The notes under the pieces are model-generated. The model saw only the letters and a list, made by a program, of their open reading frames with translations. It had not been told where the DNA came from and searched no databases. Shown here piece after piece: positions 1 through 10,173 of a stretch of 64,000 bases of DNA. The DNA is from Lineolata rhizophorae (lineage: Eukaryota; Ascomycota; Dothideomycetes; Lineolatales; Lineolataceae): contig MU001675.1 in NCBI GenBank assembly GCA_010093515.1, positions 127,032 to 191,031 of the forward strand. The letters run 5' to 3'. The first letter of the stretch is position 1. Every line of letters begins with the position of its first letter. The translations under genes and the position numbers were made by a program.

Positions 1-1
1 C

Positions 2-484
2 CTCAACTCCCTCACGGGCGCCGACGCGCCGCAGGACAACCAGTGGCTGCGCGACCTGCTCTTCGCCTTCAACCGCGGCGACCTGCGCGCCTTCGACGCG
101 CTGTCGAACAACATCGGGGCGCACCCGCTGCTCGGGCAGCGCACGGGGTTCCTGCGCGAGAAGATGTGCCTCGCGGCGCTGACCGAGGCTGTCTTCAAGC
201 GCCCGCCGGCCCAGCGCGCCCTCACCTTCTCGGCCATCTCGGACGAGACGAGCGTGTCGGAGAAGGATATCGAGCACCTAGTGATGCGCGCTCTGAGCTT
301 GGGCCTGGTGCGCGGCACCATCGACCAGGTGGCGCAGGTGGCGAGGATCCAGTGGGTGCAGCCGAAGGTGCTGGACATGGGCCAGATTGAGAGCATGAGA
401 GGCAGGCTGAGAGAGTGGGATGGTAGCGTGAACGCACTTGGTACATGGATCGAGGGCGTGGGAAGGGATGTGTGGGCGGCATAG
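2..484 (+). CDS. RPN9: 26S proteasome lid subunit Rpn9 (PSMD13), C-terminal part
   Basis: The frame is open from base 2 to the TAG at 482-484 and gives about 160 residues that I recognise as the C-terminal half of Rpn9, a PCI-domain subunit of the 19S regulatory lid in nucleus and cytoplasm. Visible landmarks are the helical stretch NQWLRDLLFAFNRGDL, the winged-helix part of the PCI domain (ALTEAVFKRPP, RALTFSAISDETSVSEKDIE, HLVMRALSLGLVRGTIDQV) and the typical ending with QPKVLDMGQIESMRGRL. In the lid this region packs against neighbouring PCI subunits. The start and the N-terminal helical repeats lie outside the window, so length and introns cannot be judged. No break is seen in the visible part. 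The identification rests on family memory and not on an alignment. Confidence 0.85.
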   Translation, partial: LNSLTGADAPQDNQWLRDLLFAFNRGDLRAFDALSNNIGAHPLLGQRTGFLREKMCLAALTEAVFKRPPAQRALTFSAISDETSVSEKDIEHLVMRALSLGLVRGTIDQVAQVARIQWVQPKVLDMGQIESMRGRLREWDGSVNALGTWIEGVGRDVWAA

Positions 485-1189
485 AAGTCCGCTGATCGCA
501 GTCGTCTATTGTGGGAATTGTGTGAGTGGTCGAGATGGCACTAGAAATGGCACGCGATATTAAAGGCCGAAAGAGTCTTAGGTGACAGCTATGGGGACTG
601 CATAGACGTAGCTGCTCGTAGCTGACCGGGCTGCAACAACATAGGATAGGCGTCTTCTCGAAGGTCACTACGTATCCAGTGGCTTGCGGTTGTTCTCGTG
701 TACCTCTAGACACATTGCTTAGAACATTTGTTAGGCCAAATCATTGGTCGGTAATTCCCGGGTCTTACATCAGGCGTTTCACCAGTCAGCTCCCCCTCTC
801 TCGAATCTATCTAAACGTGATAGTTGGATCGTGCGCAAAGTCGAATTAGGTACAACTAGACTTCACACACTTGTGCCAAGTTTGTGATAAGCGTATCGGG
901 TGCAAAGCTTAGCATTTCTTACACAGCTCACCAATAAGTTACATGAGATAGATATATACCTGACTACATAGTCGATTTCTAGCTCCAGCAATGTCGGGCA
1001 TATTGCCAGCCCGAGGTCTCAATTTTGCTACGTAGAAACACAGCTTTCCTGTCTGGACGGAAACAAACATAAATGCCTATCGATCCTAAATTCAGGCGCA
1101 CTCTTACGCCCCAAAGTTCAGCCTACGGTCGGCGACTCGCGCTGTTTTTCTGGTCATGCAATTAATGTTGTTTCCTGACTACAATGCGT

Positions 1190-1910
1190 CCATTGGCCTT
1201 CATTCAGGGCTTCTCGGCCAACGAGGACAAACCGCACACCATCCTCATCGTTCAGGGTAGCGCCGTTCGGCTCCCACAACCGCCGGAACACCCATCTTCG
1301 AGGAAGGTTAGAAGCGCGAGAGCGCCTCGGCCAGCCGCGCGCTGCTGAAGCAGACCGCATACGCACGGGAAACGCGCGACGCGAACGCGCGCCGCGTCTC
1401 TCCGACGTGCGCGTCGTCGCGTAGCCTGAATGGTCGCAAAAGTGCTCTGGCAGGCCGACTTAACTGGACGTGTTCGAGGAAGGGAACTAGCTTCTTCAGC
1501 TCAAATTCATGCAGGCAGGCATGGACGCAGTCACGGCGCCCGGGGTCCTCGGCCGAGATAGATAGCGAGGCGGGTAGTACGCCGAGGCTGAGATGGCCTC
1601 AGGCCCGTCGTTATTCATGCGGGTTGGGCACGGCGGCATGAATAACCTGGTCCCACGTTCGCGGAGAAGTTCAAGTACAAGGCGATCTGGTGGAGCAACG
1701 TGCTGGGCGAGGGGGTTCGGTTAGGTATGACTCGAAATTCGTCTAAATGAAGGTCGTAGACGGCGATGGCACGCAGCTCGCCGGGCACATTAAGGAGGCT
1801 ATGTGCCACGTCGTGGCATGCCGTGATGCTGGAGTTCTTTTTGTCTAGTATGGTACTATGGCACGGCACTGGAGTTGCAGAAGTCAACGGGGTGGAGATT
1901 TAGGGAGTTG
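1190..1910 (+). pseudogene. decayed protein-coding relic of unknown family
   Basis: The plus strand carries several protein-like stretches that lie close together but are interrupted by stops and frame changes. Examples are LLQLKFMQAGMDAV (near 1490), EMASGPSLFMRVGHGGMNN (near 1590), KFKYKAIWWSNVLGEGV (near 1665) and DGDGTQLAGHIKEAMCHVV (near 1760). They keep order and roughly correct spacing, which random DNA would not be expected to do. I do not recognise the family. It sits in an AT-rich block, so mutation by RIP after duplication is a plausible cause. The ends are approximate. Confidence 0.45.
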
Positions 1911-2138
1911 CTGGTAAAATTGCAGTGACAACTGCTATGAATAGTAGGTGTGAGATATTTATGTATTTCTTTCTAGTGTGAGTACGAGTCTGTAGCAACC
2001 TACTACTTGGCGAACCATGCTTAACTTTTACTCTCTTGATGCTTGCCGGTAAAATGACATTGGCCACTGCTATCAATAGCGGGCCGGGATATATTTTTGT
2101 ATTGCTCTCAAGTTCGAGCTTGAATCTGGGGCAATCCA
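1909..2138. repeat. diverged direct repeat, two copies about 95 bases long
   Basis: Copy one (about 1909-2003) and copy two (about 2044-2138) share the order TG(C/T)(T/C)GGTAAAAT, ACTGCTAT(G/C)AATAG, GATAT-TTT-TGTATT, AGTTCGAG/AGTACGAG and a closing GCAA. The two differ at many sites, largely C/T and G/A differences. They lie 135 bases apart, start to start. The same similarity shows in the minus-strand translation, where LLIAVANVILPAS in one copy matches LLFIAVVTAILPATP in the other. Confidence 0.65.
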
Positions 2139-3860
2139 CGACCTAATGAACGCGAAGCTTTGAACTCACTGCATCTGGAATTACAGTATCTCTAAATACC
2201 TAAAACGCGCTGTGTTCGGAGTGAGAGGGCCTCTTTGGGGTTAGCGCTGATACAGGGGTTCAGCCTTGAAGCCAATTGTGCGACGGCGTTTGCGAAAATA
2301 GCGGCATTCGTGGCCTGCCGCTAGCCGAGAGTCAGACTTGGGCCCGTTCGTGAGACCTCGAAGGAACTTCGATTGGTAGACAGCGGAGATTTATTTAAGG
2401 TTGACCAACGTGAACGCACAGATAAGATTAGTACCTTACGGTAGGATGCACGCAAGGTACTCCATGCGCCAGCGGGTGTCAGGTAGATAAGGGACAGACA
2501 CAAGATATAGGTTCGATCTCAGTAAGCGATGCCTTCGAACGAACATGGGCCCGGGGAGGTGGGGGGATAGGATATGGGATAATGCTGGCGTTCACGAATA
2601 GGTACACAAACACTTCATTTAGAGATTGTGTGGCGGGCAATCCAATAACTAGCAATCGTCCACCTCATGCGAGAGCCGCGAGATTGTAGGGTGAATTAGG
2701 CCCGACGGCACTCGAATCTACATGCCGCGCACGCCAATCAAGCCCCCGCCAGGTCGGGCCGCTGTGGCCTGATCGTTGGGGGGAGACTGGCCTGACAGCC
2801 GGTCTGCGGGTCACGCATGGCCCATGCACGTGCCCCGCACGTGCAAAGCCACCCCCGCCGCGTACACTGCCTAGGTAGTCGCTCCCATCGGGACTTCGCC
2901 GTGGGATTCGCCGATCGATCGGCGGCCCCGTCATGGACAAGTCGCAGACTGTGGTCAGTCGTCCGCGAGCTCGGATACGGAGTTGTGAAGCCCAACCCAA
3001 CGTTCAAGACCACGCGTTCTCCCGTCCGCTATATGGGGTAAAAGGGGGCCAAAATAAGGCCGTTTCGGCTCAATATTACGACGGGAGAGCGTGTGGGTTC
3101 AGGCACGCGCGTTAACTTTGGGGTATGATGGACGCCTTGTTCTTGGGTTCTCTGCAGGCCTCTCCTGTTGTGTCTGTTGCTCCCCCTTAGGAGGTGCAGG
3201 CGGAGGGGCATCGTGCGTTTCCATTTCCGCGCCAGAACCGCCCGGTGGGTCCGGCCTCGCCTATCGTCGCCCAGCCCCATGGACCGAGAGAAGCGAAAAG
3301 AATTGCGTTGAGCCAGCCTCGCAGCCAGCGCGTCGGGCCTCGAGCGCCAGCATTCCAGCGCCGAGGGCGAGCGGCGGCGCCTCAGCAGGGCCGCGACCGA
3401 GCCTAGCGAGCGCAGGCGCGCTTGGCAAGCAGCCGGACGTCATTGCAAGAATTTCATGGGCCCACGCGCGGCCAACCGAGGGGTGCGGGCGGGCTGGGTC
3501 GCCTGAAGGGCACCGCGGAGGTGCGCGGAGTTGGGCGAGTGGCTGCCAGTGGCCTGCGCGGCCGGGCGACGGTTCAGCTGAGAAAAGTCTCGCCAGCGGT
3601 CTCGCTAAGGGCACGCCACCGGGGCCGTGCGGGTCCCGATAGGCCGGGCTGGACGCGCGAGGACGGGCGCTCGGGCGCGCCGGGCCCCGCGTGGCAGGGA
3701 CTAGACCCCTTGCAACCGCCCCGCCTCCTGTGCCACCGGCCGCGCCTGCCAAAACAACATCTCCGGCCTGGAGCGGGAGGCGCTGACCGCGGATGGCCCA
3801 GCCAGGCCCAGACGCACCCCTGCCCCAGCTTCGCAGTCCCACGCCCAAGCCGCCCATTGT

Positions 3861-3866
3861 TATAAA
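3861..3866 (+). promoter_or_regulatory. TATA box, candidate, for the reductase gene
   Basis: TATAAA lies 219 bases upstream of the ATG at 4085, followed by an untranslated leader rich in CAC, CAA and CACA runs that is typical of fungal 5' leaders. Confidence 0.45.
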
Positions 3867-4084
3867 GACCCCGACGAGGAACCATGGCGGAGATCACCAG
3901 ATCTTCCACCACCAACAACAACAGAAAACATTCCAAGCTAACCCTCGAAGGGACTCGAAGCTTGCTGGACACATTGCTAGTCAACAAACCATTCACCACC
4001 ACCATCACCACCACCACCACGACGGAAGCACAGCAACTCGCTACCTAGATCTCCACACACACACTCACACTCACCGCGCGGGAA

Positions 4085-5212
4085 ATGGCAAACCCCAACC
4101 ACAACAACCTCGTCCTCATCACCGGGTGCACCGGCCACATCGGCTTCTCGACCCTCCTCTCCGCCCTGCGCGCCGGCCACCGCGTCCGCGCCGCCGTGCG
4201 CTCCTCCTCCAAGGCCTCGGCCCTGCTCTCGCACCCGGTGCTGCGGCCCTACACCTCGCGCCTGACAACGGCCGTGGTGCCCGACCTGACGGCGCCGGGC
4301 GCCTACCGGTCGGCCGTCCGCGGCACCACGCACGTCATCCACATCGCGTCGCCGCTGACGACGGGCGCGCCCTACAGCTGGGAGCACGCGCAGAAGACCT
4401 TCATCCAGCCGGCGGTGCGCGGCACGCTCGAGCTGCTCGAGGCGGCCCGCGCCGAGCCCCGCGTCCGGCGCGTCGTCATCACCAGCTCCATGGTCGCGCT
4501 GGTGCCGCTGGCCCAGCTCGAGGGCCGCGAGCGCCGGCCCGCGTCCGCCGGGCCCGTCCGCCCCACCGACCGCATCCCCCTCAAGCCCGAGCCCTACGAG
4601 ACCGAGTTCGCCGCCTACGCGGCCAGCAAGGTCGCGGCGCTGCGCGAGGCCGAGGCCTTCATGGCGCGCGACCCGCGCCCGCACTTCGACGTCGTGCACG
4701 TGCACCCCTCCTTCGTGCTCGGCCGCAACGGCATGGCGGCCGAGCCGCGCGCGTCCCTGCGCGGCACCAACGGCATCGCGCTCGGCATGGCCCTAGGCCG
4801 GCACCTCGGCAACGTGGCGGGCGCGTCGGCCCACGTCGAGGACGTGGCGGCCGTGCACGTCAAGGCGCTCGACGCGGCCGCCGTCCCCGGCGGCCGCAGC
4901 TACATCGTCAGCCAGCGCACGCGCTGGGAGGACGTGGCCGCCACGGTGCGGCGGCGCTTCGCCGACGCGGTGCAGAAGCGTCTCCTGGTGCCGACGGGCT
5001 CGGCCGACACGCTGGACATCGAGCTAGACGCGAGCGAGACGGAGGCCATCTTCGGCTTCGCGCACAGGGGGATCGAGGACCAGGTCGAGAGCGTGGTCGG
5101 CCAGTATCTGGAGCTGAGGGCTCAGAAGCGCGCGGGCATGCGCAAGGGCGCCGGCGGCGACCAGCCGAGAAAGGCAGTAGGGACTTGTCAGCAGGTGGGA
5201 GTCAACGCTTAA
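4085..5212 (+). CDS. NAD(P)-dependent extended short-chain reductase (cinnamoyl-CoA/dihydroflavonol reductase-like)
   Basis: Single-exon gene, 375 residues. The N-terminal Rossmann motif is ITGCTGHIG (Gly14, Gly17, Gly20), followed by a basic AAVRSSSK segment of the kind that often selects NADP(H). HIASPLTTG follows the fourth strand, ITSSMVAL holds the catalytic serine region, and Tyr178-Ala-Ala-Ser-Lys182 is the YxxxK catalytic pair. HVHPSFVLG is a typical substrate-loop stretch. This is the atypical/extended SDR layout used by ketone and aldehyde reductases (Gre2, dihydroflavonol-4-reductase, cinnamoyl-CoA reductase); the substrate cannot be read from sequence. About 35 residues at the C-terminus after QYLELRAQ are basic and probably disordered. 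The ATG at 4085 has A at -3 and precedes the Rossmann fold by only 9 residues, as is usual. It stands alone, and no biosynthetic cluster genes adjoin it. Confidence 0.85.
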   Translation: MANPNHNNLVLITGCTGHIGFSTLLSALRAGHRVRAAVRSSSKASALLSHPVLRPYTSRLTTAVVPDLTAPGAYRSAVRGTTHVIHIASPLTTGAPYSWEHAQKTFIQPAVRGTLELLEAARAEPRVRRVVITSSMVALVPLAQLEGRERRPASAGPVRPTDRIPLKPEPYETEFAAYAASKVAALREAEAFMARDPRPHFDVVHVHPSFVLGRNGMAAEPRASLRGTNGIALGMALGRHLGNVAGASAHVEDVAAVHVKALDAAAVPGGRSYIVSQRTRWEDVAATVRRRFADAVQKRLLVPTGSADTLDIELDASETEAIFGFAHRGIEDQVESVVGQYLELRAQKRAGMRKGAGGDQPRKAVGTCQQVGVNA

Positions 5213-7519
5213 GCGCACTCCGATTCGGATTTGGATCGTTGATTTTCTAGATAGCCTTCCACTTGAGAGATACCCCGCGGTTCTAATTGACCGAAATACC
5301 AAAAGTTTCATGTTTCAGCGCCAATCACTTTTGTCTTTATCTCGCTACCAACTTTTGTGCGGAGGCTGAGGTGAGAATTTCCATATCGGGATGGAGGGGC
5401 GACCCCTCCTAATCAACGCGCCTCTCACTGCGTTTCGAGAATCTTGACCCCCGCTAGGAGGACCACCCTCCCTCGGTCCCTTGCGTAGTCATGCACTCAA
5501 AGCTGCCCAGCCTGGGTTTGCATGGGCCAAATGAAGTTGGCTCCATGGCTGTAATTTCTAAATCCGTTGTTTACTTCCTTCCCCTGCCACGTCTGAACTT
5601 GGGTCTACAGAGCGAAATGGCAACATTAGACGGACGCGATAGATACACTGCGACTATCTTAACTACGAGCGGGAATATGCTCCTTTTGTAGTAATGATGA
5701 CACGCTTCCAATCCACGTGCATGTTCAGCTTGCGCGATTTTCACGACGGCCATCGCAACTAACAGTGATTCAGTCAGAGCCTAGGTGACAATCAAGAAAA
5801 TTTTAGCGCTCACGAGAAGCATCTGAGCAAGCCATTCTTAACACGTTGCGCTTTTCAGCGCAAGTACAACAAGCTGTACTTCCTCTTAGCCTCGGGATAA
5901 CGGTCCAGTTCGGCCAACTCGACACCGTGACAGTACACATCTCCGACAATCTCGCCGAAATAATCCCCATTCGGGGAATTGTATGGATTGCATGAGCTTT
6001 TGTGGTCCGGCCCTCTATGCTTTCCCTTTTTCAAAAACCGCTTCCTTCTCTTCGTAGAGCCCTCTGGTGAGAGCGGGTATTTTGATGCCAAGTAAAGCCT
6101 AGAGGTTCTCCTCTATTCGAGCACCTTATGAGTGTGGCGTCTGTTCGTCGCAAAGAAGACTCTGTTCCGCAAGACCCTCTCCATATGGTTAGAATGTTTC
6201 ACGTGATGTTTTGGAGGCTCCGGTTTTTCGGAAGCCTTATCACTCCCGCCCTCATTTGTAAAGAAAGCTTGATATTTCCTAGGAGATTCCCAAATCGTCT
6301 TATCTGCCGGCTCTGCTCGTCTGAAACCCTCGAGCACTATTCCACCTCGTGCGTCGTAGTGATCATGAAATCACCAACCAGATAGGCCAAAAGGAATCCT
6401 CTGGAGTAGTTCCACCGGGGTATGGTCCTGATGAGCGAGATGGGAAGTTGGGGAACCCCTCAACCTTGGAAACCTCGTCCATTCAAACTCTCGGGTGCGA
6501 GTCCATTCCCAGGGGCTCCGGCAAACGAACTATCGCGCCCAGCCTCTGGCCGAAGACCCCGAGGTCTGAGCCTTGCCAAATCGCTCCGGCGACGCGGCTC
6601 CCCCAGTTCCTGTATCCCATCAACATTCGATCTCTAGTGCCGGAATTTAGCTGGCTAGTCGGCGAAAAGTTCAGGGCCCATCAAGGCAGACATCGACATT
6701 TGTGGCTGCCTTTCGTGATTGTGAAACAGGTTGGATCGTCTCCGTGTCCTTCGACGGTCGCTTCTTTGGATGCAAGGGCATTTCCGAGGTCCTCTGTCTC
6801 CCTGTAAGCAAAGCAATTCCCCCTTAGCTATCGCTCCGTGGCGGCGCTCTAGAACAAACTCGATATGGGAGAGGCTATTGGCGTTTCCAGACTACTGGCG
6901 GCTTCACTAGTTGAGTCGAAGACCAGGGTCTCGAGCATTGGTAGATAGAGGACGGCGACTTGACAACGCCAAGTTCTACCCTTGTGAGAAACCGTGGACC
7001 TGTATGTGCCTCACAAGACTTAGTCGGGAGCCGCGCGAAAAACAAGGACGATCGTGTACATCGTACGATACCGCAAGGCTGAGTGCGGCTGAATCTAGAA
7101 TCCACCCAGTTCATTCAGTCTTGGCACATTCGCCACATCATAGGTTTGCATACATACAGCCAAGTCGCCTACATGCCGCTATCCCGAAGCAGAGCTTGGC
7201 AATACTGTCGTTCTCGGGCTTTTTCAATGTTCGCCGACGCCGAGGATTTCTTCTTGGTGGGCTAAGGAAGTCGAGGCCCTGATGCATCGCGTCAGGTTAG
7301 TGGGCCACATTATAGGCCGAATTACTAGCCGTGAAAATATACTTCGACGGCTACTTAGTTGTACCTGGTTACATAGGTCCAGACCAGATAAACACGCCGG
7401 CCAAGACACAGCCTTCTCAGCCCGACATTTCGGCACACAACTGATGGCACAACACACATCCCATTCTCATTTGCGATATTCGGCGTGTCAATGTCTAACG
7501 GCTGCGATTCACTCACCTC
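5213..7519. other. convergent intergenic region between the reductase and GAA1
   Basis: About 2.3 kb between two convergent genes. Only short open frames occur, on both strands, without recognisable domains. The stretch about 5250-6350 is AT-richer than the flanking genes. A minus-strand frame at 5855-6091 (78 codons, containing GDYFGEIVGDVYCHGVELAE) reads somewhat protein-like but has no assignable family and no supporting context. I support no gene here. Confidence 0.5.
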
Positions 7520-9788
7520 TCACCTTACCCACCCAACTCCCGCTCCCACAGCCGCGACAACCCAGCACGGCCACCAAACCAGCCACACCACAACAGGCGT
7601 CCACACGCCACTCACATGCCACGCCTCCGCTGCCCTCACCAGCACCATCTGCACCGCCTGCACGATGCCGTCAGGCACATCTCTTCTATCCACACCACTA
7701 TTCCACACCTTCGGCGCCGCCATGGTTGAAGCGGACGAATAGGTCCACCACGCGGCCCAAATAGCCAGGACAGCCGGCGGACTCAAGAGCTGGAGGAAAG
7801 TGTAAAGCGCAGCAGAAACGACACGGGACTTCGCCGTCCTGTCTGATTGCGCTTTCTTCCCATTCTCCTTCGGCATGCTCTGGTTTGCCGGTGCGCTCGT
7901 CGGCAACGGCGCACTGACACACGGCACCCACACAGCCGGCCAGCCCACCAGCCCCAACATCAGGCTCTGGCTGAAATTGATAGTCGCCAGGGCGGACAAG
8001 AACAGTCCTGCCAGTAATAGCGAAAAGGCGTGGACAAGCATGAGGAACTGTCTCGCAGCAACCTCCGCGGCCGGCAGCACCAGTCGTCGGAGCGCAGCGG
8101 CGGTCAGGGCAGGGAGAACGAGCGCGTTGACGGTCGCGAGGACGTAAAGCGGAAGGAGGAGGGAAGCGGGGAGGTGGTTAAAGAGGTAGAGAGGGATAAG
8201 ACCAGTTGCGTGGACGGCGACGACGAAGGCGAGAGGCAGCGCAATCGGCCGGTCGTCAGTAGAAGGCGTTGTGCTGTTGAGATCAATTTGCGAGTCTGGT
8301 TGCTTCTTCTCCAACCGTGATCCCGATGCCTTGGAAGTCTTTTCTGTCGTCTGTTCCACCTCTGTTTCCGCGCCCTCCTTTCGTACCTCCAGCCTCCCGG
8401 ATCCGACCCAGAGGGCGATCGCCATAATCGTGTATCCTGCCGCAACCACCATGGCTGCTGGCAGGTACGTCCCGATACTGACGAACCGCTCCGTGCTAAC
8501 CAAGAAATAGAAAAAGAAGCTCTGATGCAGATGCTCCAGTAAATTATTCAAGCTCCTGCACAACCCTTCCACCGTGCGTCCCAGTCCCATTTCGTCATGC
8601 CACCCATCGCCTACGGCCTGCAACGTCACCGCATCCACCCTGTACGGTATGAATGCCGCGTGCGGGCCCGCCGGCACACCAACTCCCTGCGCGACAACGC
8701 CGCGCAACAACGCCGCTAGCCTATCCTCGTAGACCTCGGCCGGGCCGCCCTTCCGCGCGTTCCACACGCGCTGCAGCGCGACACCGATACCGAGCTGGCC
8801 ACGTGCGATATTAACGGCCGTGTTGACCAGGTCGAGATTGGGTAGGGCACCGTTGGCGCCTTCGTAGACGAGGTGAAGCTTGTCGAAGCGGTGACCCCAG
8901 GGGCCTGCCGGATAGTCGACGGCGAGGGCCCCTTGGAGGGCTCCAGCTTTGAGGGGTAAGGGTTCGATACGGCATCTGTTGGCGGCATTGTGATTTGCGT
9001 TTGTGTTGGGGAATGAGACGGTAGAGGAGGAGAGGGAGGGCGAGTGATAGGCATCGGCCCAGGCTTGGGGACCGGCGATGGAGTCTGGCGTGATAAGGAA
9101 TATAATATCTTTGGACCATAGGGACCAGCCTGCGATAGCATGGTTTAGCCGAAGACATACGATGTACTCTGAGTAGAATCCCCGAAGTTGGAGAAGCTTT
9201 TACTCACGCTTGAAGTATCGCGCTAGCGTCAGCACCAGCGCCACTCCGCTGTGGTTCAACTCTCCCGCCATGTTCCTCCACGCCGCCATCAGCACAATCG
9301 CCTCCGTCGCATCTGCCCGCGGTCCCTGGAGCACCGCGTAGACGTTTTCGCCCTTCACTTCCCGGCCCACAGCCGTCTCGTACCCGTACTCCTGTGTCGC
9401 GACCTTGAGCCCCGCGCTCTTGAATATGCCCCGTAACCGGGCAATGCGCTCCGCATCGCCGGCGTGGTCATCCGGCAGCTCGGCTAGAGCGGCGACTTCG
9501 TGCCTGTACGCGCGGAAGACGTTGTGCTCGGAGCCGCCGAAGTACGTGTGCACTTGACCGGGTAGCAGCGCGTTTTCGGACACGTATGTCGAGCGCGAGT
9601 GCGCGTCGAGAGGGAGAAGGAGTAGCCAGGCGACACCGACCAGAAGGCAAAGTAGGGAAAGGAAGGGCGGAAGACGTAGAAGGCGCTGATCGCGGCGAAT
9701 GGCGATAAGGGTGGCTGGTTGAGAGGAAACCGTTAGTTCTTCTGTCGTTTGATAGTGAGAAAGGGGATTGCATACTTAGGAGTCCCAT
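7520..9788 (-). CDS. GAA1: GPI-anchor transamidase subunit GAA1
   Basis: Three exons on the minus strand, 9788-9776, 9714-9208 and 9129-7520, give 709 residues with consistent splice phases. Intron 1 has donor GTATGC, branch CTAAC and acceptor CAG; intron 2 has donor GTGAGT and acceptor CAG. Gaa1 is a subunit of the ER-membrane GPI transamidase (with Gpi8, Gpi16, Gpi17 and Gab1), which transfers preformed GPI anchors to proteins. Visible features are one N-terminal membrane segment (LSLLCLLVGVAWLLLLPL, about residues 23-40), the hallmark LPGQVHTYFGGSEHNVFRAY, the lumenal M28-peptidase-like fold with SKDIIFLITPDSIAGPQAWA, and about six hydrophobic segments in the last 300 residues. Gaa1 is considered to hold the substrate rather than act as a peptidase. 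The 13-base first exon is easily missed. Slightly longer than yeast Gaa1 (614 residues), partly through a polar insert around EKTSKASGSRLEKKQPDS. Confidence 0.92.
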
Positions 9789-10173
9789 GGCAAATGAGTG
9801 AGCGGATGGGACGCTAGATCACCTCATGCTGCGCAAAGTGCAAACGAGCAGAATGCGGCCCCGCGGAGCGAAGCGTATAATGTTTGAACGAGTGAGGACG
9901 TTGTAAGGAGGAGCTCCGGCGCGGTTTCCAGGTCGCGAAAGGTGCCCGTCTCGCTTCCCCGGATCGTCCTTGGCGCAGCGTGCGGCTTCTCGCCGAGACC
10001 TCCGAGCCGATCCGCGCTTTTGAAGCTCACCATCTGGCCTCTTCCTTCGACAAGACTTCTTTTGCGCCTCACCGTTCCGGATGGATTAACCTCTTTAAAG
10101 CCTCTGCTGTCCTTGTTTAACGTCTGGTCATTCCCGTTTTGCAGTCGCGGCGCGGCTTGCTAGCTCCGCCACA
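9789..10173. promoter_or_regulatory. shared divergent promoter of GAA1 and RBD2
   Basis: Only 385 bases separate the start codons of the two divergent genes, so both promoters and 5' leaders must lie here. I see no TATA box and no certain operator. Both genes encode ER/Golgi membrane proteins, which makes coordinated expression plausible but not shown. Confidence 0.6.

Larger units (their letters stand above)
485..3860. other. intergenic region, decayed and AT-rich in its first two thirds
   Basis: No intact gene is supported here. Bases about 490-2660 are comparatively AT-rich, with stops in all frames and frequent TpA, as in RIP-affected fungal DNA. This part holds a coding relic (about 1190-1910) and a diverged direct repeat (1909-2138), listed separately. 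From about 2660 the composition turns GC-rich; the open frames at 3090-3860 on both strands look like composition effects, since they have no recognisable motif and overlap each other. Confidence 0.6.

Noticed and set aside
4085-5212. Possible secondary-metabolite cluster around the reductase
   Set aside because: No polyketide synthase, peptide synthetase, terpene cyclase, P450 or cluster regulator lies within the visible neighbourhood.
3793-5250. Longer plus-strand frame (485 codons) overlapping the reductase gene in another frame
   Set aside because: Reads as Arg/Pro/His-rich composition with no motif; the real coding frame has full SDR motifs.
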